Assembly: GCF_019084545.1 (NCBI RefSeq)
Contig: NZ_JAHREP010000008.1
Span: 112,095 to 176,094 of the forward strand
Length of the DNA: 64,000 bases
DNA from: Marinobacterium ramblicola
Lineage (GTDB): Bacteria; Pseudomonadota; Gammaproteobacteria; Pseudomonadales; Balneatricaceae
Direction: 5' to 3'
The notes under the pieces are model-generated. The model searched no databases. It was not told the DNA's origin and saw only the letters and a program-made list of their open reading frames with translations. Made by a program: the position numbers and the translations under genes. This document shows, piece after piece, positions 11,409 through 19,951 of the stretch (position 1 is its first letter; each line of letters begins with the position of its first letter).

Positions 11409-13661
11409 TTACGGCTGATCCAGACAAGCGGGCGCTCCCCGGTATCGGTAGCCCGGCGGGTTATCGCGGTGGATCTTCAGATACTCCAACAGTGCGAAAC
11501 GCTGTTCATCCGAGAGTTCCGGCCCGATCACGCCGGAGGGCAGCGGGTTGGCACTCGGGTCATTCCGGTACGCCTGCCACTGCCGAGGCGATGCCGCGAA
11601 GCTGTGGCCCGTGTTGTGGTTGCCGGTCAGCGCGGTGTTGAACCAGAATCCGTCGAACTCACCGCCAGGCGGCTGGCTGGTGACATAGCCCAGATGCACA
11701 GGATCGTAATCGCGGGGGCCGACAAAGAAGGTTGTGTCGCGTTCGGCGGCGGGCAGCAGCATCTGGTAGATACTCGGTACCGAGCCGTTGTGCAGGAACG
11801 GCGGCGTAGCCCAGACACCGGCCAACGGGCGTGGTTTATAGCCAAGGATCTGCTGCGGCAGATCCAGTGCGCCGAATCCCTCCAGACAGGACTGCTGCGC
11901 CTCGGTCAGGTTGTTGTCCTCGTAATAGCGCTGCTTCAACAGCAAGCCGATCAGATTCAAGCCAAGCCCTTCGCTGATGTTGGCCGGGTCGATCGAAGCC
12001 AGCAGCTTGGTATAGGCTTGCTGGGCGTGGTCCATGTCGTACCAGAGTGCGTTGACCTGGCACTGGGTATCGCAGCTCAGCTGGGGATAGGCATCATACG
12101 CGGCTGAAAGCTGCGTATCCGGCTTCAAGCCTAAGTAGTTCAGCGCCTGCTTGATCCTGGTTTCAGGAGAGGGCTCGAAACCCTGCTCAGCCAACTGATC
12201 CGGCGGTGGGAACTCATCTGCCAATGCAGTAAAGGCAACGCGTGCCTCTTCGCTCAAGCTCTGATCTATCGACAGCTCCTGCAGACGCATCAGCATGTCA
12301 CGGGCCAGTTTCTTTTGCAGCAGCGGATCGATCAGCTCCTTTACCTGGGCCTTGGTAATACCGGTGGCGGAGAGGTCATAGGTACGGTTCAGGAAGCTCT
12401 GCGCCTCGGTGGGATCGGTACCGACATGATCGATACCGATCACCTCGATCAGCCAGTGATCCTCGGGACCGACCTTGAGTGGAGCCTCCGCCATTTGACG
12501 GGCACGGCTCGACCTGTGCGGTCCGTGACACTCGACGCAGTGGTTCTGGAACAGCTGCTCTCCTTGCGCTGCTCTGGTCCGGTCGATCCTGCCGAAGATA
12601 TCCTCCGGCCAGTTCGGCGGCGGCAGCTGCTGCAGGGCGCGCTCGATCTTCTCCAGCCCCGGTATGTTCACCGAGGTACGGAAGCGCTGATCGGCGGGCA
12701 GAGGTGCGCCTTCCGCATTAATCAGCTGGATATCGGCGCCCACCCCAAGCGCCTCGCCCACGTTCCTCGCCAGCGGCTGTGCCACCGAGCCGTTGTACTG
12801 CACCCAGTTGAACTTCCACATGTTCCACAGGTAGGGGTAGCTCACCGGGGCCGACGATCTTTGCAGGTTGGCATCGGTCAGGTGCTCACCGAACAGGGTG
12901 TTGGCAATCCGGCCCAAGGCATCGGTACGGCCAAACCCTTCGCGGGTTGGGTAGAGGTGTGCCAGCGGATTGTTCTGCCGGATATTGAGGAAGGCTTCCA
13001 GGGTATCGCCCAGCTGCCGGTGCAGTTTCACCTTACTGCCGCCGTCGGCCAGTACCCGGTCGGCAAAGCGGTTGAACTTGAGCGGGTTGGCCCAGGTTTC
13101 CGCCAGCGCACTGATCAACATCGGGCCGAAGCTGCCACGCTGCAGATCGGTAAAGGCGTGCATCGCCTGACCGCCATCGATACGCAGTCCGAAACGCTTG
13201 CCCTCCTTGTTGTAGTGCAGCTCACCGGTATGACAGGCGGCACAGCTGATATCCAGCAGCTCTTCTCCCAGTGATGCGGAGTAACGCTTGGCGAAACCGA
13301 CCGGCAGGTCATCCGGGTGGCTGGGATCATCCAAGAACTTGAAGCGGAGCAGGAACCGGGGGTCGGCAAAACGCTCCGTCGATAGCGGCTGCTCCAGATT
13401 GAGGAACCAGTTGTAACGCACGGCGGCATCACCGGCCCCCTGCGGCAGCGAGGTGCCCTGAGGGGTATGGTAGTAAGCCTCGCGCGAGGCGGCTTTCCAG
13501 CCCGAGTTCAGGTAACGATACTCATCCACCTGTTCGAATCCCGGCACCCTCTCCTTGGAGGAGTTGACGAAGAAAGCGAAGATACCGACCGCCGCCAGTA
13601 GCAGCAGTAGAGCCAGTACCAACAGCCGCCAGATCAGGCGCGACGCGATTCCCTTGCTCAT
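11409..13661 (-). CDS. Large diheme c-type cytochrome (CCP/MauG/RoxA-like superfamily)
   Basis: A 750-residue exported protein. It starts MSKGIASRLIWRLLVLALL, a single N-terminal membrane segment or signal anchor. Two CxxCH haem sites are present, CAACH near residue 140 and CVECH near residue 375. The closing section, with GVWATPPFLHNGSVPSIYQ and GHSFA, is typical of the diheme peroxidase fold. The length exceeds classic cytochrome c peroxidases (about 350) and is closer to the RoxA/LatA rubber oxygenase branch, but oxygenase activity cannot be claimed. It probably acts in the periplasm on peroxide or a hydrophobic substrate. The patatin gene follows directly, its likely start 17 bp past this stop codon. 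Confidence 0.8.
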   Translation of the reverse strand: MSKGIASRLIWRLLVLALLLLLAAVGIFAFFVNSSKERVPGFEQVDEYRYLNSGWKAASREAYYHTPQGTSLPQGAGDAAVRYNWFLNLEQPLSTERFADPRFLLRFKFLDDPSHPDDLPVGFAKRYSASLGEELLDISCAACHTGELHYNKEGKRFGLRIDGGQAMHAFTDLQRGSFGPMLISALAETWANPLKFNRFADRVLADGGSKVKLHRQLGDTLEAFLNIRQNNPLAHLYPTREGFGRTDALGRIANTLFGEHLTDANLQRSSAPVSYPYLWNMWKFNWVQYNGSVAQPLARNVGEALGVGADIQLINAEGAPLPADQRFRTSVNIPGLEKIERALQQLPPPNWPEDIFGRIDRTRAAQGEQLFQNHCVECHGPHRSSRARQMAEAPLKVGPEDHWLIEVIGIDHVGTDPTEAQSFLNRTYDLSATGITKAQVKELIDPLLQKKLARDMLMRLQELSIDQSLSEEARVAFTALADEFPPPDQLAEQGFEPSPETRIKQALNYLGLKPDTQLSAAYDAYPQLSCDTQCQVNALWYDMDHAQQAYTKLLASIDPANISEGLGLNLIGLLLKQRYYEDNNLTEAQQSCLEGFGALDLPQQILGYKPRPLAGVWATPPFLHNGSVPSIYQMLLPAAERDTTFFVGPRDYDPVHLGYVTSQPPGGEFDGFWFNTALTGNHNTGHSFAASPRQWQAYRNDPSANPLPSGVIGPELSDEQRFALLEYLKIHRDNPPGYRYRGAPACLDQP

Positions 13662-13829
13662 GGTGACGCCCTTCTCACTCGGAGCTCCTTGGTTTTTATT
13701 GTGATTGGACGCTTACTGCACTTGAAGACCGAATAAGAACAAGCGTTTGAGATCTGTTTTTTTAACATACAGAGGCAGAAAAACCACGCCATTTTTAACT
13801 AGTTAGCGGATTTTCTGGTGTGGAAGCGC

Positions 13830-13850
13830 GGTAACGGCCATACCGTTACC
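13830..13850. repeat. Hairpin-forming inverted repeat
   Basis: GGTAACGG and CCGTTACC form a perfect 8-bp stem with a 5-base loop, between the 3' end of the LysE-type gene and the promoter side of the cytochrome gene. No T-run follows on either strand, so it is more likely an operator or a weak terminator. Confidence 0.4.
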
Positions 13851-13886
13851 GGCGATGCTGCGCTCAACTCTATCTTTGTCGCCGTG

Positions 13887-14507
13887 TCAGCGCTGAGACG
13901 CCAACAGGGTGCCACCGGCACCGGCAAGCAGCACGGCGCAGCTACGGTTGAAGATGCGCTGTCCCCGAGGCCGGGCAAACCACTGCTTCAAATAGAGTCC
14001 GGCGGCTCCGTAAAGGGCGATCGCCACCCACTCCAGCAGCAGGAACAAGCCGCCAACGATGGAGAACTGCACCGCCATATCGCCTGCGGGATCGACGAAC
14101 TGGGGCAGGAACGCGGTGAAGATCAGGATCGCTTTGGGATTACCCGATGCCAGCAGGAACTCCTGCCGCGCCATATCGAACAAACTCTTGCGCTTGGCAT
14201 CCAGCGCGATCTCTTCCGGCGTCACACCCGCTATCCAGAGCTTGTACGCCATCCAGAACAGGTAGAGAGCACCAACGACCTTGATCAGGGTGAAGATCAG
14301 CTCCGAGGTGTGCAGCACCACCGCCAGGCCCGACGCCGCCAGTGCGATCATCACGGCAAAGGCCAGCAGGCGCCCAGCCCCGGCGAGCACGGCGTTGCGC
14401 AGGCCGAAGCGCTGGGCATTGCTCATCGCCAGCAGGTTATTGGGGCCCGGCGACAGGTTCAGCGCGAAGCAGGCCGGGATAAAGATCAGCAACAGATGCA
14501 GTGACAT
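13887..14507 (-). CDS. LysE/RhtB family amino acid exporter
   Basis: The 206-residue membrane protein opens with SLHLLLIFIPACFALNLSPGPNNLLAM. The NLSPGPN motif in the first helix is diagnostic of LysE/RhtB translocators. Six hydrophobic segments can be counted, including VKVVGALYLFWMAYKLW-type helix 3 and the NPKAILIFTAFLPQF signature. Family members export amino acids such as lysine, threonine or homoserine lactone by proton exchange in the inner membrane; the substrate here is not predictable. The gene is downstream of the VOC gene on the same strand, with a 40 bp gap, and may be co-transcribed with it. Confidence 0.9.
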   Translation of the reverse strand: MSLHLLLIFIPACFALNLSPGPNNLLAMSNAQRFGLRNAVLAGAGRLLAFAVMIALAASGLAVVLHTSELIFTLIKVVGALYLFWMAYKLWIAGVTPEEIALDAKRKSLFDMARQEFLLASGNPKAILIFTAFLPQFVDPAGDMAVQFSIVGGLFLLLEWVAIALYGAAGLYLKQWFARPRGQRIFNRSCAVLLAGAGGTLLASQR

Positions 14508-14547
14508 GGCAGGTAATCCGCAGACAGAACCGAAAGTTATCAGACGA

Positions 14548-14961
14548 CTAATTTTTAGCCAATGCGGACCTTAATTCAACCGTATTGCCGTCCGGATCCT
14601 GAATATAGACCGAGGGGCCGAAACCTTCGGCACCGTAACGTGTCTCGAAGGTACTCATCTCGATACCGGCTTGAGCCAGGGTATCGTGCAGTTGCTGCTC
14701 GCCGATCGGTGCCAAACGCAGGCACAGGTGATCCAGGTTATTTTCGGTCCGGGTCGGCGGCCCTCCGCCCATCCTGCCGAGTTCGCTGTCCACGCGGACG
14801 ATATCGATCAAGGCGTTACCGGCACGCAGCTGAACCAGGCCGGTTTCCGGTCCGGTATCGCGCTCCAGCGTGCAACCGAGCTTGTTTATATAGAACTCAA
14901 GCATCGCGTCTATCTGTGCCGTACGCAGCACGATATGGTCTATGCCTTCGATATCCAGCAT
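14548..14961 (-). CDS. VOC (glyoxalase/dioxygenase fold) family protein
   Basis: A 137-residue single-domain vicinal oxygen chelate protein. It begins MLDIEGIDHIVLRTAQIDAM, where the DHIVLR histidine is the first metal ligand of the fold. Later come NNLDHLCLRL, with a second histidine, and VYIQDPDGNTVELR, with the conserved glutamate. The start at 14961 is chosen because it has AGGT nine bases upstream and matches family N-termini; a TTG further upstream at 14997 is possible. VOC enzymes include glyoxalases, fosfomycin thiol transferases and ring-cleaving dioxygenases. The substrate is not assignable. Confidence 0.85.
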   Translation of the reverse strand: MLDIEGIDHIVLRTAQIDAMLEFYINKLGCTLERDTGPETGLVQLRAGNALIDIVRVDSELGRMGGGPPTRTENNLDHLCLRLAPIGEQQLHDTLAQAGIEMSTFETRYGAEGFGPSVYIQDPDGNTVELRSALAKN

Positions 14962-15015
14962 CTTTTCTACCTGTTCTCTTGGTGTTAGCGAATTCAATCA
15001 GTATAGCGATTGATA

Positions 15016-15029
15016 GGGGACGGATTCGA
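15016..15029 (+). repeat. REP-like 14-mer, copy 1
   Basis: GGGGACGGATTCGA occurs here and again in inverse orientation at 60882-60895, both times in intergenic DNA. The form resembles short extragenic elements associated with REP-type repeats. Two copies in one window are suggestive only. Confidence 0.35.
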
Positions 15030-15035
15030 CAGTTT

Positions 15036-15058
15036 GCCCGCCCCCATAAGGGGCGGGC
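15036..15058. terminator. Strong GC-rich stem-loop after the DUF411 gene
   Basis: GCCCGCCCC and GGGGCGGGC form a perfect 9-bp stem with a 5-base loop, 6 bp beyond the stop codon of the DUF411 gene. There is no clear U-tract, so it may protect the mRNA end or act with Rho rather than be a textbook intrinsic terminator. Confidence 0.5.
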
Positions 15059-15064
15059 TGAAGC

Positions 15065-15583
15065 TCAATACTGCTGGCTCGGTTGTTCGATCTTTTCATA
15101 GAGCTGGAAGCTGCCATCCTTGTTCAGCAGCACCACCGGATAGGCCTGGAACCTGTCGCCCATCTCCATGCCCGGGCTGCCCAGGGGCATGCCCGGTACC
15201 GCCAGCCCAAGTGCGCCTTCCGGCGGAGCTGCGAGGAAACGCTTCACCAGCTTGGCGGGTACATGGCCCTCAAACACATACCCCTCTTTCGAGACCGCGG
15301 TATGGCAGGAGCGCATGTTGGCTGCGATGCCGTGCTCATCCTTGATCGCGTTAAGATTATCGGCGTGGTGGATGGACGAGGTGAAGCCGTGGGTCTGGGC
15401 GTGCTCCACCCAGCTGGTGCAGCAGCCGCAGGTCGGGCTTTTGTAGACATCGAGCGCGATGGTCGAGGCCTTGGCTTCGACAGCGGCCGAGCCGCTGTCG
15501 GTGGCCGAGCTCTCTGAACAGGCGGTCAGCAACGTGGTACCGAACAGCAGCGAGCCAATACAGAGGTTACGGAATGTGGACAT
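15065..15583 (-). CDS. DUF411 family lipoprotein (likely metal-binding)
   Basis: The 172-residue protein begins with a signal peptide ending LLTACSES, a lipobox, so it is probably anchored to the outer or inner membrane facing the periplasm. The mature part has VYKSPTCGCCTSWVEH, the CxCC centre of DUF411 proteins, and later MRSCHTAVSKEGYVFEGHVPA, with a conserved cysteine and histidines, plus LAVPGMPLGSPGME. DUF411 proteins are frequently found with copper and other metal resistance genes, and the cysteine/histidine set suggests metal binding. The upstream neighbour is a Cys-rich exported protein on the same strand, 54 bp away. Metal-linked function is inferred. Confidence 0.88.
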   Translation of the reverse strand: MSTFRNLCIGSLLFGTTLLTACSESSATDSGSAAVEAKASTIALDVYKSPTCGCCTSWVEHAQTHGFTSSIHHADNLNAIKDEHGIAANMRSCHTAVSKEGYVFEGHVPAKLVKRFLAAPPEGALGLAVPGMPLGSPGMEMGDRFQAYPVVLLNKDGSFQLYEKIEQPSQQY

Positions 15584-15637
15584 ATTGATCTCTCCGGAAA
15601 ACAGATGATTTGATCGACGTAAACGTGCCAGGTTCGA

Positions 15638-16018
15638 TCAATTCGTTTTCGGAGGTGGATAGGGAGGCGATTGCGCGGTTCCGACCAGTGGCGCAACCGT
15701 CGATTCTGGCGCCAAGCCACCTGACGGTACGACAAGTATCGGCGCGTTGCTCAACCCCAGTGTTACTACCGGGCAGAGTCCGGAACCGCAATGCCGCTCG
15801 AACTCCGCCGAGCAACAGTCGGAAGCAGCTTCGCTCATGACATCAGCGCATTCGGCATATGGCGTACAATCCACCCGCTGATGGAGCACGCCCCCCATCT
15901 GATCGCCAGCCACCATCTCCACGGAGGCCTGGAGGCTGAGCGATTGCGTCAGCAACATCAGCGCCAGCATCAGCATGATGCCGATAGTGGAAACACCTTG
16001 TCTGATCCGGTTGATCAA
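15638..16018 (-). CDS. Small secreted cysteine-rich protein of unknown function
   Basis: I do not recognise a family. The likely product starts at a TTG (16018) with CGGAGAG eight bases upstream and gives a basic N-terminus (INRIRQG), a hydrophobic segment GIMLMLALMLLTQSL and a probable signal cleavage after LQA. The mature part of about 95 residues holds seven or so cysteines (CTPYAEC, DCCSAEFERHC, GLC) and several histidines, and ends proline-rich. The cysteine pattern and position before the DUF411 gene suggest a metal-handling or disulfide-bonded envelope protein. The frame stays open upstream to 16159, so the start is uncertain. Confidence 0.55.
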   Translation of the reverse strand: MINRIRQGVSTIGIMLMLALMLLTQSLSLQASVEMVAGDQMGGVLHQRVDCTPYAECADVMSEAASDCCSAEFERHCGSGLCPVVTLGLSNAPILVVPSGGLAPESTVAPLVGTAQSPPYPPPKTN

Positions 16019-16151
16019 GCCAACTCTCCGCGGGTCATCGCTCTGTGGTACGCCATGATGAGCATCATGCACCAATGCAAAATCAAGTACCAGCAACTGC
16101 ACATGATAACCGGGGCCCGCCATTCGGCCCTGCCCCCGGTCAACAGGCGGT

Positions 16152-19013
16152 TTACTCACGTACCAGAATCACCCGGACCGCATCGAGTTTGAGTTCGGCA
16201 CGGGACAGGGCATCCGCCATCTGCGTCCTGCGCGCAGCCAGTGCCTCAAGCTCCGCGGGATGGATGCCGGGATTCACCGCCGCCAGAGCTTCCAGGCGCT
16301 GGTATTCGGCGCCCTGCTCGGCGTGCATCCGCTCCAGCGCCTGCTCGACCATCGGCGCCAGCTGTTTCTGCGCCATTGCATCAGCCTGTTTCAGCTGGGT
16401 CACGATCTGCTCGCGGGCCAGGCGCACCATGTTCTGTCCGGCAGTACGGGATACCGTCTCGGCCAGCTTGTTCAACGGCTCATGGCCCAGCGGCCCGGCC
16501 AGATCCTGGCCGTTGGGGCCGACCAGTACCCGCACCAGCCCCTTGGGCAGATAGCGCTGCAGCTGCAGTGCCCGCGGCGCCGTGGTGTGCAGCTGGAAGA
16601 TCGCTTCCAGCAGCAGGGTACCCGGCGGCAGCGGCGGCAGCTTCAACGTCACCAGCGAGTTGTTGCCATACTCGCCGCGCAGGATCAGCTCCATGGTGCC
16701 GGCCAGCAGCGGGTGCTCCCAGCTCATGTACTCGATATCTTCACGCGACAGCGCCCGCTCGCGGTTGAAGGTCAGCGTCAGCCCCTCATCCTCCAGGCCC
16801 GGCAGCTGGCACAGCATGTGCTCGCCCATCTGCAGCACCAGTCCATCCTCACCGTGAGGCTGGGTATCGACGCCGAAACGCTCGAACAGTTTCTCTGCGT
16901 AGGCTTGCAGCTCTTCACCCGACTCCGCCTCGATCACCGCGGCGGTCAGCGCCTCGGCTCGCGCCTGATCGCAGCTGCCCAGCTCCAACAACCGGTCGCG
17001 GCCGGTCGCCAGCTTATCCTCAAGTTCGATACGGGCACTGGCGGTATCAGCAATCAACTGCTGCAGTGCTTGCAGATTCTGCGGATCGTTCAGGCACTCG
17101 TACAACTCGTCAGCGACCTGATGATAGATCGCCTCACCGGTGGCGCAGACGCGGCTGAACGCCTCCAGTCCGCTGTCATACCAGTCCAGCAGCACGCCCA
17201 CGGCACTGTCCTGGTAGTAGGGCACATGGATCTGGATATCGAAGCGCTGGCCGATACGGTCGAGGCGACCGATACGCTGCTCCAGCAGATCCGGGCTCAG
17301 CGGCAGGTCAAACAGGACCAGGTGGCTGGCAAACTGGAAGTTGCGCCCCTCTGAGCCGATCTCGGAACAGATCAGCACCTGGGCGCCCAGCTCCAGATCG
17401 GAAAAGTAGGCGGCCGCACGGTCGCGGTTGATCAGCGACATCCCCTCATGGAAAGCTGCGGTGCGCAGCCCCTGACGCAGGTTCAGATACTCCTCCAGCG
17501 CAATCGCGGTCTCCGCCTTGGCGCAAATCACCAGCGCCTTGTCCTTGCGGTTATCACGCAGCCACTGCACCAGCCACTCCACCCGCGGATCGATCTCGAC
17601 CCAGTCAGGCCCAAGCAGCTGTTCCGGATGCAGCGCCTGCTCCAGCTTCGCGGTCAGCGCCGCCTCTTCGTACACCGCCGGCATCGGCAGCGGCACGGCA
17701 TCGAGCTGACGCGAGCGGAAACCGCTGACGCTGTCGCGGGTGTTGCGAAACAGCACTCGGCCGGTGCCGTGGCGATCGATCAGTGAGGCGATCAGAGCTG
17801 CCAGCCCCTGCTCACGTTTGTCCCGCGGCAACGCGAGCCAGTTACCCAGGGCTTCATCGCCAAGCCAGCCGGCGATCTCGTGCTGAACCCGGCTGTCGGC
17901 GGCCAGCAGGTCGGTGCCGCCCTCCTCCAGCAACGGCGCAATGGCACGGCTAAGATGGTGAAACCGGTCGCTCTCGGCAATAAAACTATCCAGGTCGTGG
18001 TAGCGCTCAGGGTCAAGCAGACGCAGACGGGCGAAGTGTCCCTCGGGACCCAGTTGTTCCGGTGTCGCGGTCAGCAACAGCACGCCCGGAATCTTCTCGG
18101 CCAGCGCCTCGATACAGCGGTAGCCATGGCTGACCGCTGTCGGCGTCCAGCCCAGGTGATGCGCCTCATCCACCACCAAAAGATCCCAGCTCGCCAACAG
18201 CGCCTGCTTCAGACGAGCATCGCGCTGGGTCAACAGGGACAGCGGACAGAGGACCAGTTGGCTGGACTCGAACGGGTTACCGCTATCGGATTCCAGCAGC
18301 GCCATGCAGCGCTCTTCGTCCAACAGGGTGAACATCAGGTTGAAGCGACGCAGCAGCTCCACCAGCCACTGATGCACCAGGTTATCGGGCACCACCACCA
18401 GCACTCGGCTGGCACGGCCACTGATCAGGCGCTGATGCATCACCAGACCCGCTTCGATGGTTTTGCCCAAGCCCACCTCATCGGCCAGCAGCGCACGCGG
18501 ATGCTCCCGTGAGGAAAGCTCCACCGCGATATGGAACTGATGCGGCAGTAACTGTACCCGGGCACCGAGCAAGCCATACACAGGGGAACTCATCAGCCGG
18601 TGGTGGTGCTCTAGCGTACGCACGCGCAGTTTGAACAGGCCGTTGCGATCGATCTGACCGGCCAGCAAACGCTGCTCCGGTCGAGCAAAGTGAACAGCGC
18701 TGTCCAGCTCGGGCTCGGTCAGCACCACCTCTGAGCCCCCGGCATCACTGCAGCGGTAGATAAAGCAGCCACGGTTCTCGAAGCGCTCCAACACCTCCAG
18801 GGTATCGCCGTGATGGTTATTGACCCGTTCGCCGGGTTCATAGATCACACGGCTCAACGGCGCATTGTCGATCGCGTAGGTTCGCTGTTCCATCACCGCG
18901 GGGAATGCGATTTCGACACGACGATTGGCACACTCAATGACGATGCCTAACCCCAGATCCGCTTCTGTGTTACTGATCCAGCGCTGACCGGGGGTAAACT
19001 GCTCGTGAGACAA
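16152..19013 (-). CDS. rapA: RNA polymerase-associated ATPase RapA
   Basis: A Swi2/Snf2-type ATPase of about 953 residues, near the 968 of the E. coli protein. The N-terminal tudor-like part opens FTPGQRWISNTEADLGLG, matching RapA openings. Helicase motifs follow: ADEVGLGKTIEAG (Walker A), VVDEAHH (DEAH box), LLTATPEQLG, then ICSEIGSEGRNFQFA and EQRIGRLDRIGQ in the second lobe. RapA binds core RNA polymerase and recycles it after transcription. The start is taken as the TTG at 19013, with GGAG eight bases upstream and alignment to known RapA starts. The open frame continues to 19178 but would run into the divergent mtfA gene region. Confidence 0.93.
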   Translation of the reverse strand: MSHEQFTPGQRWISNTEADLGLGIVIECANRRVEIAFPAVMEQRTYAIDNAPLSRVIYEPGERVNNHHGDTLEVLERFENRGCFIYRCSDAGGSEVVLTEPELDSAVHFARPEQRLLAGQIDRNGLFKLRVRTLEHHHRLMSSPVYGLLGARVQLLPHQFHIAVELSSREHPRALLADEVGLGKTIEAGLVMHQRLISGRASRVLVVVPDNLVHQWLVELLRRFNLMFTLLDEERCMALLESDSGNPFESSQLVLCPLSLLTQRDARLKQALLASWDLLVVDEAHHLGWTPTAVSHGYRCIEALAEKIPGVLLLTATPEQLGPEGHFARLRLLDPERYHDLDSFIAESDRFHHLSRAIAPLLEEGGTDLLAADSRVQHEIAGWLGDEALGNWLALPRDKREQGLAALIASLIDRHGTGRVLFRNTRDSVSGFRSRQLDAVPLPMPAVYEEAALTAKLEQALHPEQLLGPDWVEIDPRVEWLVQWLRDNRKDKALVICAKAETAIALEEYLNLRQGLRTAAFHEGMSLINRDRAAAYFSDLELGAQVLICSEIGSEGRNFQFASHLVLFDLPLSPDLLEQRIGRLDRIGQRFDIQIHVPYYQDSAVGVLLDWYDSGLEAFSRVCATGEAIYHQVADELYECLNDPQNLQALQQLIADTASARIELEDKLATGRDRLLELGSCDQARAEALTAAVIEAESGEELQAYAEKLFERFGVDTQPHGEDGLVLQMGEHMLCQLPGLEDEGLTLTFNRERALSREDIEYMSWEHPLLAGTMELILRGEYGNNSLVTLKLPPLPPGTLLLEAIFQLHTTAPRALQLQRYLPKGLVRVLVGPNGQDLAGPLGHEPLNKLAETVSRTAGQNMVRLAREQIVTQLKQADAMAQKQLAPMVEQALERMHAEQGAEYQRLEALAAVNPGIHPAELEALAARRTQMADALSRAELKLDAVRVILVRE

Positions 19014-19167
19014 AACCTGAACTCCATCTGTGGGTATGAAACGGGGCGCACATGATAGCTCGACTCGAGCCAGAATGCTGCCCTTGCTGCACTGCTTCAA
19101 AAGACTAGCAAAAGACTGGACCCGTATTCGGTTAAACTTCCTGAAATAGATCCACGGGATGTAAAAC

Positions 19168-19938
19168 GTGCTCGACAAACTCTTTGCCTATCTCAGCGCT
19201 GCGCACCACAAAATAGAAAGTATCGAGGCGGACCGATGGTATCTGCTGGTCGACTCGGTTCCGCTGCTGCGGGCACTGAGTGACCCGGCTCAGCAGAAGC
19301 TGAAGGAACTGGTTGAGCGATTCCTTGCCGATAAGAAGTTCTTCGGCGGCGACGGGTTGGAGCCGGATCTGGAGATGGCGCTGAGAGTATCGGCGCTGGC
19401 CTGTTTACCTGTACTCAACCTCGGTTACCACTGGCTGGATGATATCCGGGAGGTAGGGATCTATCCGGAGGCGTTTCTGGTTCATCATGAAGAGCAGGAC
19501 GAGTTTGGCGTCGTACATGAAGGTTATGAACCGCTAAGCGGTGAGGCTTGGGAACATGGCACCCTGGTCCTCTCCTGGCCGGACGTACTGCACTCGGGAT
19601 TGATGACGGATGGGCATAATGTAGTGGTCCACGAGATAGCCCACGTGTTGGACGCACGCAACGGCGCGTTCAACGGATTTCCGCCTCTGCCAAAGGGGAT
19701 GGATGCCACGGGCTGGACCCGGGCGTTCAGTAACGCCTTCGAAGGATTGAATCAGCAACTGGATAGCGGAGTCGAACCCCAGATCGATGATTACGCGGCA
19801 ACCTCACCCGCGGAGTTCTTCGCGGTAACCAGCGAGTATCACTTCGAGCGACCGGATATTCTGCAAAACGCGTTTCCGGAGGTGGCAGCACAGCTGGAGA
19901 TGTTCTACGGTCGTTCAGGTTCCGATAGCGGGTTCTGA
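19168..19938 (+). CDS. mtfA: MtfA-family zinc metallopeptidase
   Basis: The 256-residue protein carries HEIAHVLDARNGAFNGFPPLP near residue 155, matching the HExxH zinc site and the following conserved segment of MtfA (peptidase family M90). The C-terminal SPAEFFAVTSEYHFERPDIL supplies the third ligand region (glutamate). In enterobacteria MtfA regulates the glucose phosphotransferase system by interacting with Mlc; whether that role holds here is unknown. The start codon is GTG at 19168, near a GGGAT sequence. The gene is divergent from rapA and ends 13 bp before the converging TOPRIM-like gene. Confidence 0.9.
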   Translation: MLDKLFAYLSAAHHKIESIEADRWYLLVDSVPLLRALSDPAQQKLKELVERFLADKKFFGGDGLEPDLEMALRVSALACLPVLNLGYHWLDDIREVGIYPEAFLVHHEEQDEFGVVHEGYEPLSGEAWEHGTLVLSWPDVLHSGLMTDGHNVVVHEIAHVLDARNGAFNGFPPLPKGMDATGWTRAFSNAFEGLNQQLDSGVEPQIDDYAATSPAEFFAVTSEYHFERPDILQNAFPEVAAQLEMFYGRSGSDSGF

Positions 19939-19951
19939 TCGTTTCAAACCC

